Source: Metellina segmentata (Eukaryota; Arthropoda; Arachnida; Araneae; Tetragnathidae). Taken from it: a stretch of 64,000 nucleotides of DNA. Below are positions 1 through 11,497 of the stretch, in pieces. Within the stretch, counting starts at the first letter, position 1. Every line of letters starts with the position of its first letter. Location: positions 10,610,137-10,674,136 of the forward strand of contig OX375872.1 in NCBI GenBank assembly GCA_947359465.1, written 5' to 3'. A program made the translations under genes and the position numbers. The notes beneath the pieces were generated by a model. It searched no databases, was not told where the DNA came from, and saw only the letters and a list, made by a program, of their open reading frames with translations.

Positions 1-840
1 GTGAAGGCCTTCGGTGATATCCAAGACAAAATTGCTGGAAATGAAATGAATTATTACAATTACGTACGTCAAGTTTCAGATTCATGCTGCAAATTCAACT
101 GGAAACCAATCGAACCATACTCCGCGACACCAAGAACTAGAAACGGAGGTAAGGACGCCTATTGGAGAAGTTATATGCAAAGTGGCTTCGACGTGATATC
201 TCGTCCATCAAGATCTGACCTATTTAGCTCTCGAGTAGGAATGCACAACCTTTTTGGGAGCACCGTTGATTGAGACATGGGGGACCGCAAATGACACAGA
301 CACAATGAAAGTGCTATTACCCAAGTACAAGCTGTTATTACACTTAATATATATAGTAAAAAATAATCACTTATTTTTTTAAGATTAAACTTACAAACAA
401 ATGTTTTCTCAAAAAATCTAGGAGTGTGTGGAAGAGACTATTGTGAATAGTTTAAAAAAAGAAGTTAACAAATATTTGCAATGATCAATCATTTAGAATT
501 ACTTTTAAGAATGTGTCTCAAGAACGTCATATGTACTTAAGCAAATTATTTTAGGTTATAAATTTAATAACAGTAGTAGTACAATGAGTAATAAAGATGA
601 GTATCAGAAATTTTAATGATATAATTAAAATTAGAAATAAAAATTACAGTATCAATTTTATTTAACATTACAATTTCTAAAGCATGAACAATAATTATGT
701 TACAGCTTGCTAATGGGATGGCTGATACTGAGTTTTACTAACTATACTGCTAGTAGAAACTCTTAAAACTTAACTTAAACTCTTAACTTAAATCCTCTTG
801 GAAGTTTAGTCAAAATTAGTTTGCGGGCCGCAGGTTGTGC
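1..840. other. AT-rich stretch without a recognisable gene
   Basis: A 90-codon open frame runs in from the left edge (to about 273) but I recognise nothing in it. Its last third (about 185-225) is a fragment of the TTAA-MITE family with the ATCTCGTCCATCAAGATCTG core, so that part is repeat translation. From 280 to 840 I see only AT-rich sequence. Any further SLC6 exons should be on the minus strand here or beyond the edge; I did not find them. Confidence 0.4.
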
Positions 841-859
841 ACCTCTACTTTCGAGAGAT

Positions 860-1004
860 ATCTCATCTAGATATTGTCGATTTTTTATGACAAGATAATG
901 ATCTGGCCAGTTTTCTTGTGACGACGAGATATCGTGTCCAACAAGATTTAATGAGTTTTGCCAATGACGAGATTCCTCATTGAGACAGCTACCAGTAGGG
1001 TTAC
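860..1004 (-). mobile_element. TTAA-MITE family, decayed copy
   Basis: Reverse-orientation fragment of the palindromic MITE family. It holds degenerate GAGATATCTC cores, the TTTTTTATGACAAGAT spacer in reverse, and ends near GTAGGGTTA, which matches the TAACCCTcC terminus of the better copies at 11498 and 13889. The inner palindromes are damaged. Confidence 0.6.
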
Positions 1005-1231
1005 CTGACGGAATCGTTCAAAACCATGCGACTCAACTGCCTTCCTCCACTGCGGGTCTTTGGGATATGACTATTACTCATATTGGCTATTATTGTTTAC
1101 TTTTAAGAGAAAAGTAAACATACGAGGCTCGACTGATGTCACACACAGCTCGCAAATGAAAAGGTGCAATCAATGAAACAGATACGGCGTCTTTGAGTAC
1201 ATCATCTGTGGTGAAATGAATACGATCAATC

Positions 1232-1690
1232 TTTAAATGCAGAAAAAGTGAAAATTGCAGGTCGCCAAATTTGGGGAGTTTCGAGGATGTGAAAAGGGTT
1301 TAAATTTCACATCAGCCATGGCGGTTGCCCGAGATGTGTGTGGCCGAGCATTACCGTGTTGCAGAATTATCGTCTACGTGGATTGTCAAAAACAACACAC
1401 ACGTCTCCTAAGATGTTTTAATGTCTGTGTAACGCACAGAATCTACGGCCAACCCAGCGTCCAGGTAGTCAGTCATGTTTGGCATCCCAGAACACAGCCA
1501 AAGGAATTGTCTTTGCAGAGGGTTGTGGTTTTGAACCATAGTGCGCCGGTATTCCATGCTCTGCCGTTTATCTTTTGGGTCGTAATGATGGTCCCAAGTT
1601 TCATCTCCCGTCACAATATTGAAAATAAAGTCCTCTCCTTCGTCACGATAACGTTTCAGAAGCTGTTAATTGGCATTTTTTATTGACGAG
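1232..1690 (-). pseudogene. mariner-type transposase, dead fragment
   Basis: Read on the minus strand, the 1408-1614 frame begins TGDETWDHHYDPKDKRQSME, the classic mariner catalytic block around the second Asp, preceded by an in-frame FIFNIV stretch. A shifted frame (about 1232-1355) continues with HGNARPHTSRAT and then SPNLATCNFHFF. In active mariners these blocks read HDNARPH and SPDLxPxDFHFF, so two catalytic-region Asp residues have become Gly and Asn. Stops and frameshifts separate the blocks, and neither the N-terminal half nor flanking TIRs were found. Known role of the family: cut-and-paste transposition at TA. This copy must be inactive. Confidence 0.85.
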
Positions 1691-1691
1691 A

Positions 1692-2660
1692 TGCGACAAC
1701 TGGATCACCGTTCGGAGAAATGTGGAGCTGCAAATAGTGACTGCGTGGGAAAATAAGTGCAAGATTTCGTAGCATTTGAAATGTACTTTTATGTCATTTG
1801 TTTCATTTGATTACCTCTTTTCATTTGCGAGTTACGTGCGACTGTGCATTACTTACCACCCTCGTATTTTAATTAATCTATTGAACCGAGTAAGATAAAA
1901 TCATGTGCAACTTTAAGGTATCTCAACACGGTCGGAGCCCTTTTTTTAAATGTGCTATAGAAATATTTTAATGATATTTTTATGTTTATTGTTATTAAAC
2001 AATAGCATTGAACTATAAATATTAAAAATATATATTAATAATTTGTAAAAATGATAATTATGTATGAAATTTTAAAGAAATTTGTCAAAAATCTCAAATG
2101 TGCTACATGAAAATATATTCAACCAATTTAAAAAATGATGCTACCAAAATAAACTACATGCATTTTCTTAGGAATGAACTTGAATCAAAAAGAAATTTCA
2201 TTAAACAAAAATTTTACAAGCGATCGATAAATGAATACAAGATTTTTTGATAGCTATACAGTCCTATTTCTTAAATAAAAAGCCATAATTTAAAAACTTT
2301 TCAACTCTGCATAATTATTTTCTAGTTCATTCCCTAGACAACATTTTATATACAGCATACAAGTTCTTAAAGTTTTACGAGAATCCATCAATAACTTTAT
2401 GTGTTGTGGCATTTGAAGTGAGGAAATAATGCATAAATATTAATTTAGAGTAAAAAATAGTTTGAATTGTATCGTTTGCTCTCTCTTGGTTTTACTGTAT
2501 GTGTAAACAAATTTATTCTTCACTCCCCTTTTAAAATGTTCATAATATTTCCAAAACAGAAACCATTTAAACATTTGAGAAAACCTTCTAAAATCATATT
2601 TACAAAAAAAAAGTAAATTTTATATTTAAATTTTGACAGGTTTTTTGTTTTTAACGGCCA
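1692..2660. other. AT-rich, no gene seen
   Basis: Very AT-rich, with frequent homopolymer A and T runs and stops in all frames. I see no RNA gene, TIR or recognisable repeat here. Confidence 0.5.
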
Positions 2661-2809
2661 GTTCCGGTGTTTTCCATTCCTACTTCCGGTTTTCCCACCT
2701 TGATTAAATTCTTAATATCTCTCAACTAATTAATTTAGAGAAAATACTCTACCAAAACGTTTTAAATCTTATTTGATAAAAAATGACATCTTCAACGTGT
2801 TCGGATACC
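2660..2809 (+). promoter_or_regulatory. possible promoter and first exon, speculative
   Basis: Two TTCCGG motifs (about 2664 and 2691, ETS-like) precede an ATG at 2783. Nine codons (MTSSTCSDT) run to a strong donor consensus, GTAAGT, at 2810. A later open frame could splice on in phase 0 after CAG at 3018 and run to a TAG at 3187-3189, containing FGFMKPELNIPWSRIVSR. The intervening bases include a SINE-B copy. I do not recognise the peptide and the acceptor has a poor pyrimidine tract, so this may be chance. Confidence 0.2.
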
Positions 2810-2867
2810 GTAAGTACTTTAAGGTTTGACGAAACTGAATTGTAGGTATGGTAATTTTTTCTAGGCT

Positions 2868-2975
2868 GGTTTGTTGATTTTGGGTTTTATGGCGCAATTG
2901 GCCAAGCTACACCCAACACAAGACGGATACTGTCAAGTAATTGTGAAAAGAAGGGATAAAGAAGAGAAAGGTCAC
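2868..2975 (+). repeat. SINE-B copy (GCGCCAAAC family)
   Basis: Shares GGGTTTTATGGCGCAA, then TTGGCCAAGCT and CCAACACAAGAC, followed by a purine-rich AAGAGAAAGG stretch, with the copy at 28274. This family recurs at 10738, 16237, 28274, 38395, 40625, 43990, 45315, 53830 and 53965. I see no clear pol III boxes, so calling it a SINE is inference from size and dispersal. Confidence 0.55.
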
Positions 2976-3189
2976 TTGGGCATCCTGCGGTCGCGACCTC
3001 CATGTTTACAAGAGGCAGCAATTCCATAGACCACAAGTATGCTTCGGATTCATGAAGCCTGAACTTAATATCCCTTGGAGTAGAATTGTTTCTAGAAGTG
3101 AAGGCTTAATAAACCGACATAAAAATGCTAATGTGCAGTATGATGAAGACAAGCACTGCGAGGTTTCACAGGAAGTATTGATGCTGTAG

Positions 3190-3670
3190 GAAAGATTATT
3201 TATGATTTGTGCTATTATTGAATCACCAAACACAATTAGGGCTCGATTTAATGTAAATCTCATATTAAATCTATTGAGTTAACTCATGTTAAATCTATTG
3301 AGTCCAGATGGGAAGAGACATGGTTGGTGTAGAACTGGGTTAATGGGTGACAACTTTTAATACTAGCATTTGTTTTCAAAGGAAAACGCATCTTCCTTTA
3401 TCTGAGTCTTGCCGTTCGGTTTGCCATTTGTTAGCAATTTGCTCATCGTGGGCTTAGAAGAGACGCCGCTTTGACCATCTGGATATTTTTGGGAGCGCAG
3501 AACCTTTCGTTTGCTTACTGTGGGCTTGGAAGAGATGACTGACCATTTGATTGTTTTTGAGACTGCGGTTCCTTTTCAATTTAATGCTGTTAACAGCTAA
3601 TGTGTATTTGAATTGAGTCCCGTTTTATTGAGATTTTTTAAAATTTTTTTTACCATAGTGGTAAAATTGT
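3190..3670. other. no gene seen
   Basis: A duplicated block, TTTGCTTACTGTGGGCTTGG-like at about 3510 and GCTCATCGTGGGCTTAGAAG at about 3443, suggests a degenerate short tandem repeat. Nothing else is recognisable. Confidence 0.35.
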
Positions 3671-3674
3671 CAAT

Positions 3675-3950
3675 CCTCCTATGGACGAGATATCTCGTCC
3701 ATCAAGATCTGACCCATTTTTCAATGACGAGATACCTGGTCCATCTGGATCTCATCAGTTTACCAATGACGGGATACCTCGTCAAGACAAAACTGCCCTA
3801 TTACTCCAAAAGAATGAAAAATCGAGTAGTAAAACAAATTGTTCCTGGCTGAGAATAGGTGACAATTTGAAACAGGTTTTTGCATCGCCACTACAAGGGC
3901 AGTATTCGACGCGAAGACAACACCACCGGATGGTTAATGGCTTATAAACT
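3675..3950 (+). mobile_element. relative of the TTAA-MITE family
   Basis: Begins near TCCTCCTATGGACGAGATA, carries three degraded GACGAGATAYCTCGTC cores about 46 bp apart, then a tail around AAACAAATTGTTCCTGGCTG. The same tail occurs inverted near 28680-28770, so the two belong to one longer subfamily. The apparent peptides with DEISRPSRSD are translations of the palindrome. Confidence 0.55.
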
Positions 3951-4163
3951 TACTTCGCTGTCAGTAAATAGTGGAACTTTTTTACTTTTTAGGTTCATAG
4001 TTCACTTAATGACTTCATAAATTGCAAACCTTATGGCTTAGAAGATTGAATTATTGGCATTAAGAGTTGATGGCCAACTGGTATACAGTAATAGTTGAAA
4101 ATCATGATTAAAATTACAAGTTATAAAAATATATTTTGAAAAGTCCATGTCAAGGGTACTTAC

Positions 4164-4320
4164 TGAAAAAATTCATCACTCGGCATTTTCACTTTCGATG
4201 CAGAAATCTCCAAACTCTCCCATGTGCTATTCGAAACCTGACCTGGTAAAATGCATGTTCCGTTAACTGATAAAATTCCGTGCATTGCGGTGCAGTTTTT
4301 GGAGTCAAATCTCTGACAAG
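4164..4320 (-). CDS. SLC6 transporter, exon 5 (extracellular loop 2)
   Basis: The exon follows a clean acceptor (TTTATTTCTTCCAG) and ends at a GTAAGT donor with two bases of codon 238 (CA). It encodes residues 187-237: Cys187 starts CQRFDSKNCT, and three N-glycosylation sequons follow at Asn194, Asn205 and Asn216. A large glycosylated loop between TM3 and TM4 is typical of eukaryotic SLC6 transporters. Cys187 pairs by position with Cys178 of exon 4, the conserved EL2 disulfide. The end reads SDEFF, and families commonly continue HxxVL, which fits codon 238 as His. I did not find the next exon (TM4) in the remaining 4.1 kb to the left. Confidence 0.88.
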
Positions 4321-5810
4321 CTGGAAGAAATAAAGACGAATGTAATTTTTGTCTTATGAACTTTAAAAGTAACAGAATCCAGCAGCATAAAACTTTATAG
4401 CAACAGTTTTTAAAGGCAACAATGTCAAGTGTTCAATTCCACCTCGTTTTTTAACATAAAATAGATCGTCAAACAATTTTACAAATTTTCCAAGGACTAA
4501 ACAAAAGTTTAGATTTGACATATCTGTTAAAAATTTGAAGGATTTAAAAATGTGACAAACGAAAAACAAAAGTTTGTTATCCAGTGAAATTTATGAAAAA
4601 ATCTGTTAGAAAAACCGGAGTAACGCCAATTGAAAAAAAATACACTTCACTAAAAGATCAACTGAGTATATGCACAATTCCTTGAATTTCATGACAATAA
4701 CATGATCAATAAGATGCATGATGTAGCATCGACAATTGAGAAAAAAAATACACATCGCTAAAGCCCACCTGAATATTTGTCCCTTGAATTGAATTGTCCA
4801 TTTGAGTTAGAATTCATATAATATAATTCAGTATATAGAATTCAGAGAAAATTGTTGTCTATTTCAAAGTTCGTTTATAATGATGGCGTTTGTTAGTGTA
4901 TTTTATCAAAGGTCTTTTCTCATTCTACCAATAGATGGCAGCACGACCGAAAATGCAATGTCTTCCAAAGGAGAACGGAGAGGTTAGATCGGGGTGGAGA
5001 AACTTTTTATGTTAGAAAGGCCACTCTAATTTAGCTGTAATCACAAGGCCGCATTCAAGAATCTTCAATCAACTTTAAAAACCAAACAACCAAGGACTGC
5101 TTTTTGTCGGAAAGCATTTGTATCTTTGGTTGGAGTATAGAGGTTGACATAGAGACACGGTGCACCGTAGACAAAAGTTGACAACAGATGGCGTCAACCA
5201 TCCTCGTGCGATAGTGGCGCCAGACAACAAGGGGTAGTTACCACACGTTTTAGAGTCGCATTAGAAATAAATCATGATTGTAGCAGCCATTAATTCAGCC
5301 CTTCTGACTAATTAATGCTCTAATCGTCTTATCAATCTGAGTACTATTTCGTCGAAACTTATTTTTTCTTTGATATTTAAAAACGTTTATTTTTATAAAA
5401 ATAAATTTATTTCGTTGAAACTTATTTTATAACCATTTGATAATTTTTAAGTACTTTCATTAGAAAGTCTTAAGATAAAAGACAAAAAAAAATGTATTAA
5501 TAAAAATAAAATGATTTATGATGCACAATATTTGAATTCAGTCAAAGGGTCACACGCACAGGTTTCCCAATCCCTATGCTAGATTTTGCACTTTGGCAAA
5601 AAATGTTTCACAAAAAAAAATCGCTATTTATTTCCATTTTGAAGCATTTTCCGTAATTTGTTGGCAAGATAGCATTTAAAAAAAAAAATTTCGGTGATTT
5701 TAAGGAGTTTTAAATTTTTAGTCATTTTGTAAATATGGTCTTTTAAGATAAAGGGCAGTTTTAAATTTCTATAAAACATGATTTTTTATAAGTCAGATTT
5801 CACCCCAACG
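4321..5810 (-). other. SLC6 intron 4, first part
   Basis: Intron 4 runs from 7584 to 4321. This part is AT-rich with long A and T runs. I see no gene or complete element in it. A minus-strand 68-codon frame at 4363-4569 has no recognisable features. Confidence 0.6.
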
Positions 5811-5814
5811 TAGG

Positions 5815-5965
5815 AGATTTGATCCATTGGAAAGATATTATTTCCAGAATAGAATAGAATCCTGTGGAAAGATTCAATTACTCCTTTCCTTAGAATAAAA
5901 TCTATTGGAAATATATTACTCTTTTCCGTAGACTAGAATTGTTTGGAAAGATTCTATTTGTCAAG
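5815..5965. repeat. GGAAAGATTCTATT short-repeat cluster
   Basis: About three degenerate units of the kind TGGAAAGATTCTATTNNTCC, then TTTCCTTAGAATAGAATC. The same motif returns at 12590, 23145, 23565, 28235, 28440 and 42040, in both orientations. I do not recognise the family. Confidence 0.55.
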
Positions 5966-6534
5966 AAAATCACAAAACTAGTTAAACTGCATGTAGCAAG
6001 GTGACATGATGCATGTGAACCCCTCAGAAGGTTAAATCTATTCTCTCCTCATGATTGTGGATGTCTTTCTCCACCTCAATAGCCTTGACGATCTTTTCTG
6101 TAAAAATCTTTATTAGTCTTTGTTTTGAAGGTTTTCCTTTTCTTACCATTCGTTTTCTACAAACCGGCCCCAAAGGTTTAACGCTCGAAGTCGTTTCAAA
6201 AGCCTAAACGAAATGTTGCTCTATTTAAAGTACTCTCCAGCACCCCGAATCAGAAAAATAAAATGGAAGCACTTTTTAAAGTCTTAAAGATGGTGAGAAC
6301 CTCGTTAATAACCTGGGAAGTTTAGGCTAATAAAAAGCACATTTTTTTCGTCCTCAAGAAATTCATTTCCAGAAAACGGAGTAACATAAATATTTAAAAT
6401 GTGAGTCAAGCGGATTCGAGGAACTCAAGGTAGACGGGACGCTAACACTTGGCAAAAGCTTCCAGTTTAGTGCCAGCATCACGGCAATCAAGAGTCAGGA
6501 ACTTACGATTCCTTCCATTGATTCAGATTAAAAA

Positions 6535-6645
6535 ATGTTTTTCGTCGCAAAAAGTGCATGTATACTATTTAATGTTTTACGTCTCAAAAAGTGACATGAG
6601 CACTATTTAATGTTTTTCGTCTTAAATAGTGACATGAGCAAACAT
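6535..6645 (+). repeat. tandem repeat, about 38 bp x 3
   Basis: Three units beginning AATGTTTTTCGTC and ending GTGACATGAGCACTATTT, with a few differences each. Local, non-coding, inside SLC6 intron 4. Confidence 0.75.
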
Positions 6646-6829
6646 TATTTCTCAAAATTGAATGGAAGTTTGGCTTGTGTTGCATACACTACAAAATCGT
6701 TTGAGTTCGCACCAAGAATATAATCTGTTATTGTTCTGTGAAATGTTTTCAGTGTAAAGTTATAAAACCTTTGGAAAATGAAGAAAATGATTCTGGTTAA
6801 AAATTAATTTCAATTAATGCCGTATTAGT

Positions 6830-6935
6830 AATAGATGGCCGAGAAATCTTGTCATTAGAAAACTAACCAGACCTTGGTCTGTCATCATAAAAAATCGACA
6901 ATATCTTGATGACGAGATAACCACTTGGATGTTTA
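6830..6935 (+). mobile_element. TTAA-MITE family, right-end fragment
   Basis: Contains CAGACCTTGGTCTGTCATCA, the AAAAAATCGACAATATCTTG spacer and TGACGAGATAACCACTTGGA before TGTTTAA. These match the second half of the full copies at 11498 and 13889. Confidence 0.7.
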
Positions 6936-7584
6936 ATACTTTTAATCTATGGCGTGAAATTCGATTTGACAGCTTTTTACAATTCTTTCTGGCAACCTTA
7001 AAAACGTCAATTCCTTAGGCTTTTTTTAGATTTGTATTTAATTTAATTATTAAACTAATTGAAGCGAATTAATTGAGCACATTTTTTATATTTAATTCTT
7101 GATGCAGTGAAAGATGTATGTGAAGTACAGGTAGTACAAAAGTACCACCAAAGGATTATTATGTGAAAAATAGTTACGAAATAATATCACATATATCATC
7201 ATATACCATATCATTTCAAGTTCTGCTTTTTTGCTTGTATCGCTAAGTATCCTTTTAAATGTTCAAAGATAATAATAAATTTTTTTCTGTTAAATCTATG
7301 CTGATTTTAAAAAAGTTAAAGACACCTTTAAGGAAAGACTAATGCCTAGTTTGGATCTATTTTAGTATAGTCCAAATTAATCGCCAGTCACACATACCCT
7401 TGTTGGAGGAAAACCTTGTAAAGTCCAAAAAGTTATATAAATCTACTTCACTTTCCGTCTCGAAATGTGAACATCGAAGATTTTTCCTTTCATTACAGTC
7501 ATTTCAAAGACTGAATTCAAACTTGAAAGGCAATAGAAATCATGCAACATAATTTTTGTTAAAAAATATTAAAATTCCATTTAC

Positions 7585-7728
7585 CTACAGTATTCCACCA
7601 GTTGTCACAAGAGCTCCAAGGCAGGATACTTCGAAGAGATGATATCAAATAAAAAAAAGACCAAGCTAAAATCATGTTATAGTAAATGCCTACGAGAGTA
7701 GACATTAAGAACATAGCATAACCAACAC
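7585..7728 (-). CDS. SLC6 transporter, exon 4 (TM3)
   Basis: Acceptor TTGTTATTTCAG, donor GTAAAT, phases 1 and 1. It completes Gly138 and encodes residues 139-185, beginning VGYAMFLMSTLVGIYYNMIL. The GIYYNMILAW block is transmembrane helix 3 of SLC6 carriers, where one Tyr contacts substrate in the family. It is followed by FFYLISSLRSILPWSSCDNW, the start of extracellular loop 2, with Cys178 expected to form the loop disulfide with Cys187 in exon 5. The sequence is intact, with no stop, and joins both neighbours in frame. Confidence 0.93.
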
Positions 7729-7787
7729 CTGAAATAACAAGAAAAAAAAATTGTCATCTTTATTCATTGTTGTGTTATATAAAAAGT

Positions 7788-7835
7788 CCACAAAAAAGTT
7801 GTGCCACAAAAAAGTTGTGCCACAAAAAAGTTTTT
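7788..7835 (+). repeat. short tandem repeat, 18 bp x 3
   Basis: CACAAAAAAGTTGTGC is repeated nearly three times within SLC6 intron 3 (7729-8689). Confidence 0.75.
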
Positions 7836-8689
7836 GTATCAAAGCTGTACCAATGAAGGCAAGTAAAATTGCTAATGAGTCTCACGAGTTCAAAAGTAAA
7901 ACGACGAATCGCTTTATGTGTAGTCTATGATTTTTACAATCGATTTGCCCTTTTGTGGCATAAATAATCTTAAGCTATGAAAATATGAAATATGAAAAGT
8001 ATCGACGATCCCATTTAAAATATAACTATTTTATGAACTTTATTTACTGGTGTTAGCAAAGTTCCCCATACAGTTGGTTAGGCTGCTTTGTTTCTGTCTC
8101 GAATTGCTTTTTTGTATCACATACCGCGTGATTGTTTCTGAAATGTTATTGGTCGAGAAGAGTCAGGTGGTGTGTTCGAAAATGAGAAAGGATAGGTCGT
8201 TAGATGTTAGGATGACTTTGCAAATAATGTACAAATGATGCCTGTAAATAAATGTTTTTAACGTGGTTCTCCAAAACGGACTTGTCAATTACGGAGTAAC
8301 AAATGTTAATAGCTTCCTCCCCACATCATAATTAATAAAAATTTTATGAAAACAACATTTTCTATAAAAGAGCGAAGTTAAAGAAAATGTTGTTAAGCGC
8401 TTTAACCAAAGGAATTTAGAGTAACTGATACAATTACGAGTCCAAAATACGTTCCAAAGAAGCACAAGAACATGGTTCTCCGAGGACTGTTAATTATGTT
8501 ACCTACCAGGAAATTCGTCGGGTAAAGCTTTGCTTGATTTCAAAACGACATCCATTTTAAGGTAAGGGAGTGTCTAGTCATAATAGAAAGCACATAAAGC
8601 AAGCAACACAAAATAGTAAAAATGTTCACAAATATAGTCTTATTAGTGATTTTGAATTGAGTTGGAATGAGAAAGAGAGAACGTCTCAC

Positions 8690-8821
8690 CTTGAAACAAT
8701 GGTGAAATCTTCCATATCGTTATGGGCCCCTCACTGGCGTACTGACCGAAAGACAACTCCAGGAAGAACAGCGGCAGACCCACGAAGATCAACATGATGA
8801 CGTAAGGAATCAAAAAGGCCC
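8690..8821 (-). CDS. SLC6 transporter, exon 3 (TM2)
   Basis: Acceptor TTTTCCTTTCAG, donor GTGAGA, phases 1 and 1. It completes Gly94 and encodes residues 95-137, starting [20 protein letters not shown] and continuing [20 protein letters not shown]. This is SLC6 transmembrane helix 2 and the first cytoplasmic loop. The Tyr in FGQY sits at the conserved chloride-site position of the family. The GPIT(C/I)W wording resembles glycine-transporter-type members more than GABA or monoamine types, from memory only. The exon is intact and splices in frame to both sides. Confidence 0.95.
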
Positions 8822-9498
8822 CTGAAAGGAAAAGTGGACAATTTTAGAAATAACTCATTTCTATTGAGTGTTTAGAAGGACAATACCTCGAGAGCTAATT
8901 TTTATTCGTCACAGACACAATTGTTTGCAAAATTTGTTTGAAGAATGGTTCTTAGTTCATTTCAAATCGAACTGTCTTCAGGTTGTCATTTTTATGCATA
9001 TATATTTTCCTGCTTTACAAACAGATTCAATCATGTTTAGAGCTTTTCCATAAACAGCAAAATCTTTTCTTTCATCGTTAGAAGTCGCTAAATGCCTCGA
9101 GGATAGTTTTGAAGTGTTGCAGAAAGTCCTAGAATTTGAATGTTGTAATAAGGGGGTCCCCATTTTGACCAAATCTGCATGTTCCCCAAAAAAATCACAT
9201 CCCGATATCCATTGAAAGGCAAAATATTTATTTTAGACTTCAAAAGTAATAGGAGCTCCTAGTATTGGCTGCGTCAAACACTAAACAACGTCAAGTAAAG
9301 GACAAACACGTACGATGAAAGATTTACTGATACGGAAGAGATAAATTTTCCCAGTGAGAAAATAATACTTTAACAAGGTAGCACGAACTTGTAAATAAAG
9401 ACTGAGTAGCGGATGGTCGGCCGTCGCGCTCGATTTGATGAGTCAGTTACCCACACACACACACACACATGTGCGGTAAAAGTAATATATTCATCTAC
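8822..9498 (-). other. SLC6 intron 2, right-hand part of its 3' end
   Basis: Intron 2 spans 8822-12069. This stretch includes a (CA)n run near 9453-9470. The minus-strand frame at 8978-9172 has no recognisable content. Confidence 0.6.
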
Positions 9499-10083
9499 CA
9501 GAGAGTGCGACAGCAAAACATCGGTGTTTTGAAATATCGATGTTCAAAATTAAAACATCGATGTAGATGGTACATCGCACCAAAACCCATCGATGTTTTT
9601 AAAATTCAGTGTATTTAAACTTTTTTCCTCATTTCTTAAAATTGGTTTAACACGTAGTGATGCAACATCGACAGCAAAACATCGATGTTTTGAAACATGT
9701 GTTCAAAATTAAAACATCGATGTAGATAATGCATCACCCCCAAACCATCGATGTTTTTAAGATTCAGTGTATTTAAACTTTTTTTCCCATTTCTTAAAAC
9801 TGGTTTAGCAACTAGTGATGCGACATCGGCTCCAATGCATCGATGTTTTCATGAAACATCAACATCGATGTCGCATCTCTACTTTTCAGGCCCTTCACTC
9901 TTGGCCACTTTGGTCTATATGTATGTTCAATTTGCTGATTGTGAAAATTATGCTACTTTGTTAATTTAAAATTTTTTATAACTATACTATTTTCATTTAA
10001 AAATAAAACATCGACAACGTAAAAACATCGACCAGTATAAACATCGATGTTACAAAAACATCGACATCGATGTCGCATCCCTA
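9499..10083. mobile_element. hAT-like non-autonomous element rich in ATCGATG
   Basis: The right edge reads inward as TAGGGATGCGACATCGATG and the left edge as CAGAGAGTGCGACAGCAAAA, giving imperfect TIRs. The interior repeats AAACATCGATGTTTT many times, in both orientations. A block of about 165 bp (about 9510-9670 and 9672-9840) is tandemly duplicated. Subterminal short repeats and a CAGRGATGCG end are hAT-like. I could not find a convincing 8-bp target duplication and there is no transposase. Confidence 0.6.
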
Positions 10084-10185
10084 TACTTTAGGGTGGTGAA
10101 GCAAGGATCGACTTGTATCGCGATATGGTTGGCGACGGTTCAACAGCAGGGAGAAACCCACTGCTCAAGTCGTCTTGCGTATTAG

Positions 10186-10520
10186 GGTGAGTCGAAAAAA
10201 ATCAATTTTTTTTTTCGGAACGCTTTAGTGCGGAAAATTTAACTATTGTACTAAGAAAAACGGCATAAAAAATTAAACCGGTTAACATCTTCCGTTCACG
10301 CATCGTACTTAAAGTTTATAAAAAATTGCAAAAATCACGATACTTTTTGTAATTTTTTTCTGTTAGTTAAAACTTTTAAAATAAACACGCTTTCGTTTTC
10401 TATGATTGATTTATGATTTAAATAAATTAAATTCTGATCAATAATCTAATTTTTTCCGTTCGCACAACGTCTTAGAAAAAACAGAAATTTACCAATATTT
10501 CTCAAATTTCACTGTGCAAC
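10186..10520 (+). other. possible end of an element related to the 45884 transposon
   Basis: Begins TAGGGTGAGTCGAAAAAAAT, which resembles the terminus TAGGGTGGAGCGAAAAACAC of the 45884-51191 transposon. What follows is AT-rich with no coding content. No opposite end was found nearby. Confidence 0.3.
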
Positions 10521-10734
10521 TCTTCGTTTGTTTTGCTAGAACAAAGCGAACAAGAACTCACTTGAAGATAGAACTGGTTTGGTTGAACTTGGATAGATAG
10601 AACTGGTTTGAACCTTCTGAGAAAAGTTGGTGTCTTTTCTTCGACGGACGAAGAGATGATATTCGTCGAAAAATTGGGGACATAGTTCCTTTAGGTGTGC
10701 ATGGGTTTTTCGGTGTCACGATATTTTTTTACTT

Positions 10735-10930
10735 GACGATGTCTTGTGTTTGGCGCAGATTAACCATATATGGCCTCCATAAAACGCCAAAAACAACCAA
10801 CCTCCCTGGGTGTAATTATCTCTTATATCAACAAATATTATCCTTGTGTCCACCTGATGTTGTTTGGCACAGCTTAGCCAAATATGTCCCTTGCGCCATA
10901 AAACTCAATCAACCTCTAAATCTCAAACTT
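10735..10930 (-). repeat. two SINE-B copies in a row
   Basis: CTTGTGTTTGGCGCAG with ACCATATATGGCC, CATAAAACGCCAAAA, then a second TTGGCACAGCTTAGCCAAAT with CGCCATAAAACTCAATCAAC. Both are reverse-orientation copies of the family seen at 2868. They lie in SLC6 intron 2. Confidence 0.55.
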
Positions 10931-11497
10931 TTGCAATAAACTGACTTATTGACTAGAACGCCAGTATAGACTGAGTATTAAATACGAACTACGTATTCTC
11001 AAGTATACAGATTTTATCAGAAATACACTCTGGACATTTTTGACCTCTAAACAGTATTTTTACTGGAAACGGGAATTTGCGAATAAAACTAATATTCTGG
11101 GCAATAAAGCTTTCCTAGTTTATATTTAGTATTGAAAACCTTCCTTTTTAATTTCTTCGATTCCGTCTTATCTAGTGGAGATAAAGATAAGAGAATCCGG
11201 GTGTGAAAGGAAACAGAAAACGAGGTTGCTCCAGAATCAGTAGGTTGGACTCGGACATTGATCGTGCAGGAAATTATTGAATCCTGAGATAGGAGGCTCA
11301 TACATTCTGAGATTAAATATTCAAAATTTGCATTTACAAATTCAGAGATGGATTATAAAGGAATATATAGACGGAATTCATGTCACATCAACAGAGTCCA
11401 GGTAAATCGGAATCACAACACTTTATTCTGTTGCTCATTAGACGGAACGGAAGTAGCAATTAATTGTCATTGGCTGTCTCGACGAGGAAGCAATTAA

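Noticed and set aside
1255..1686. 143-codon plus-strand frame
   Set aside because: It is antisense to the mariner transposase remnant, whose catalytic blocks are clear on the minus strand.
3613..3947. Frames with DEISRPSRSD and similar peptides
   Set aside because: The peptides come from the MITE palindrome and recur wherever that repeat is present (1, 3681, 13089, 40074).
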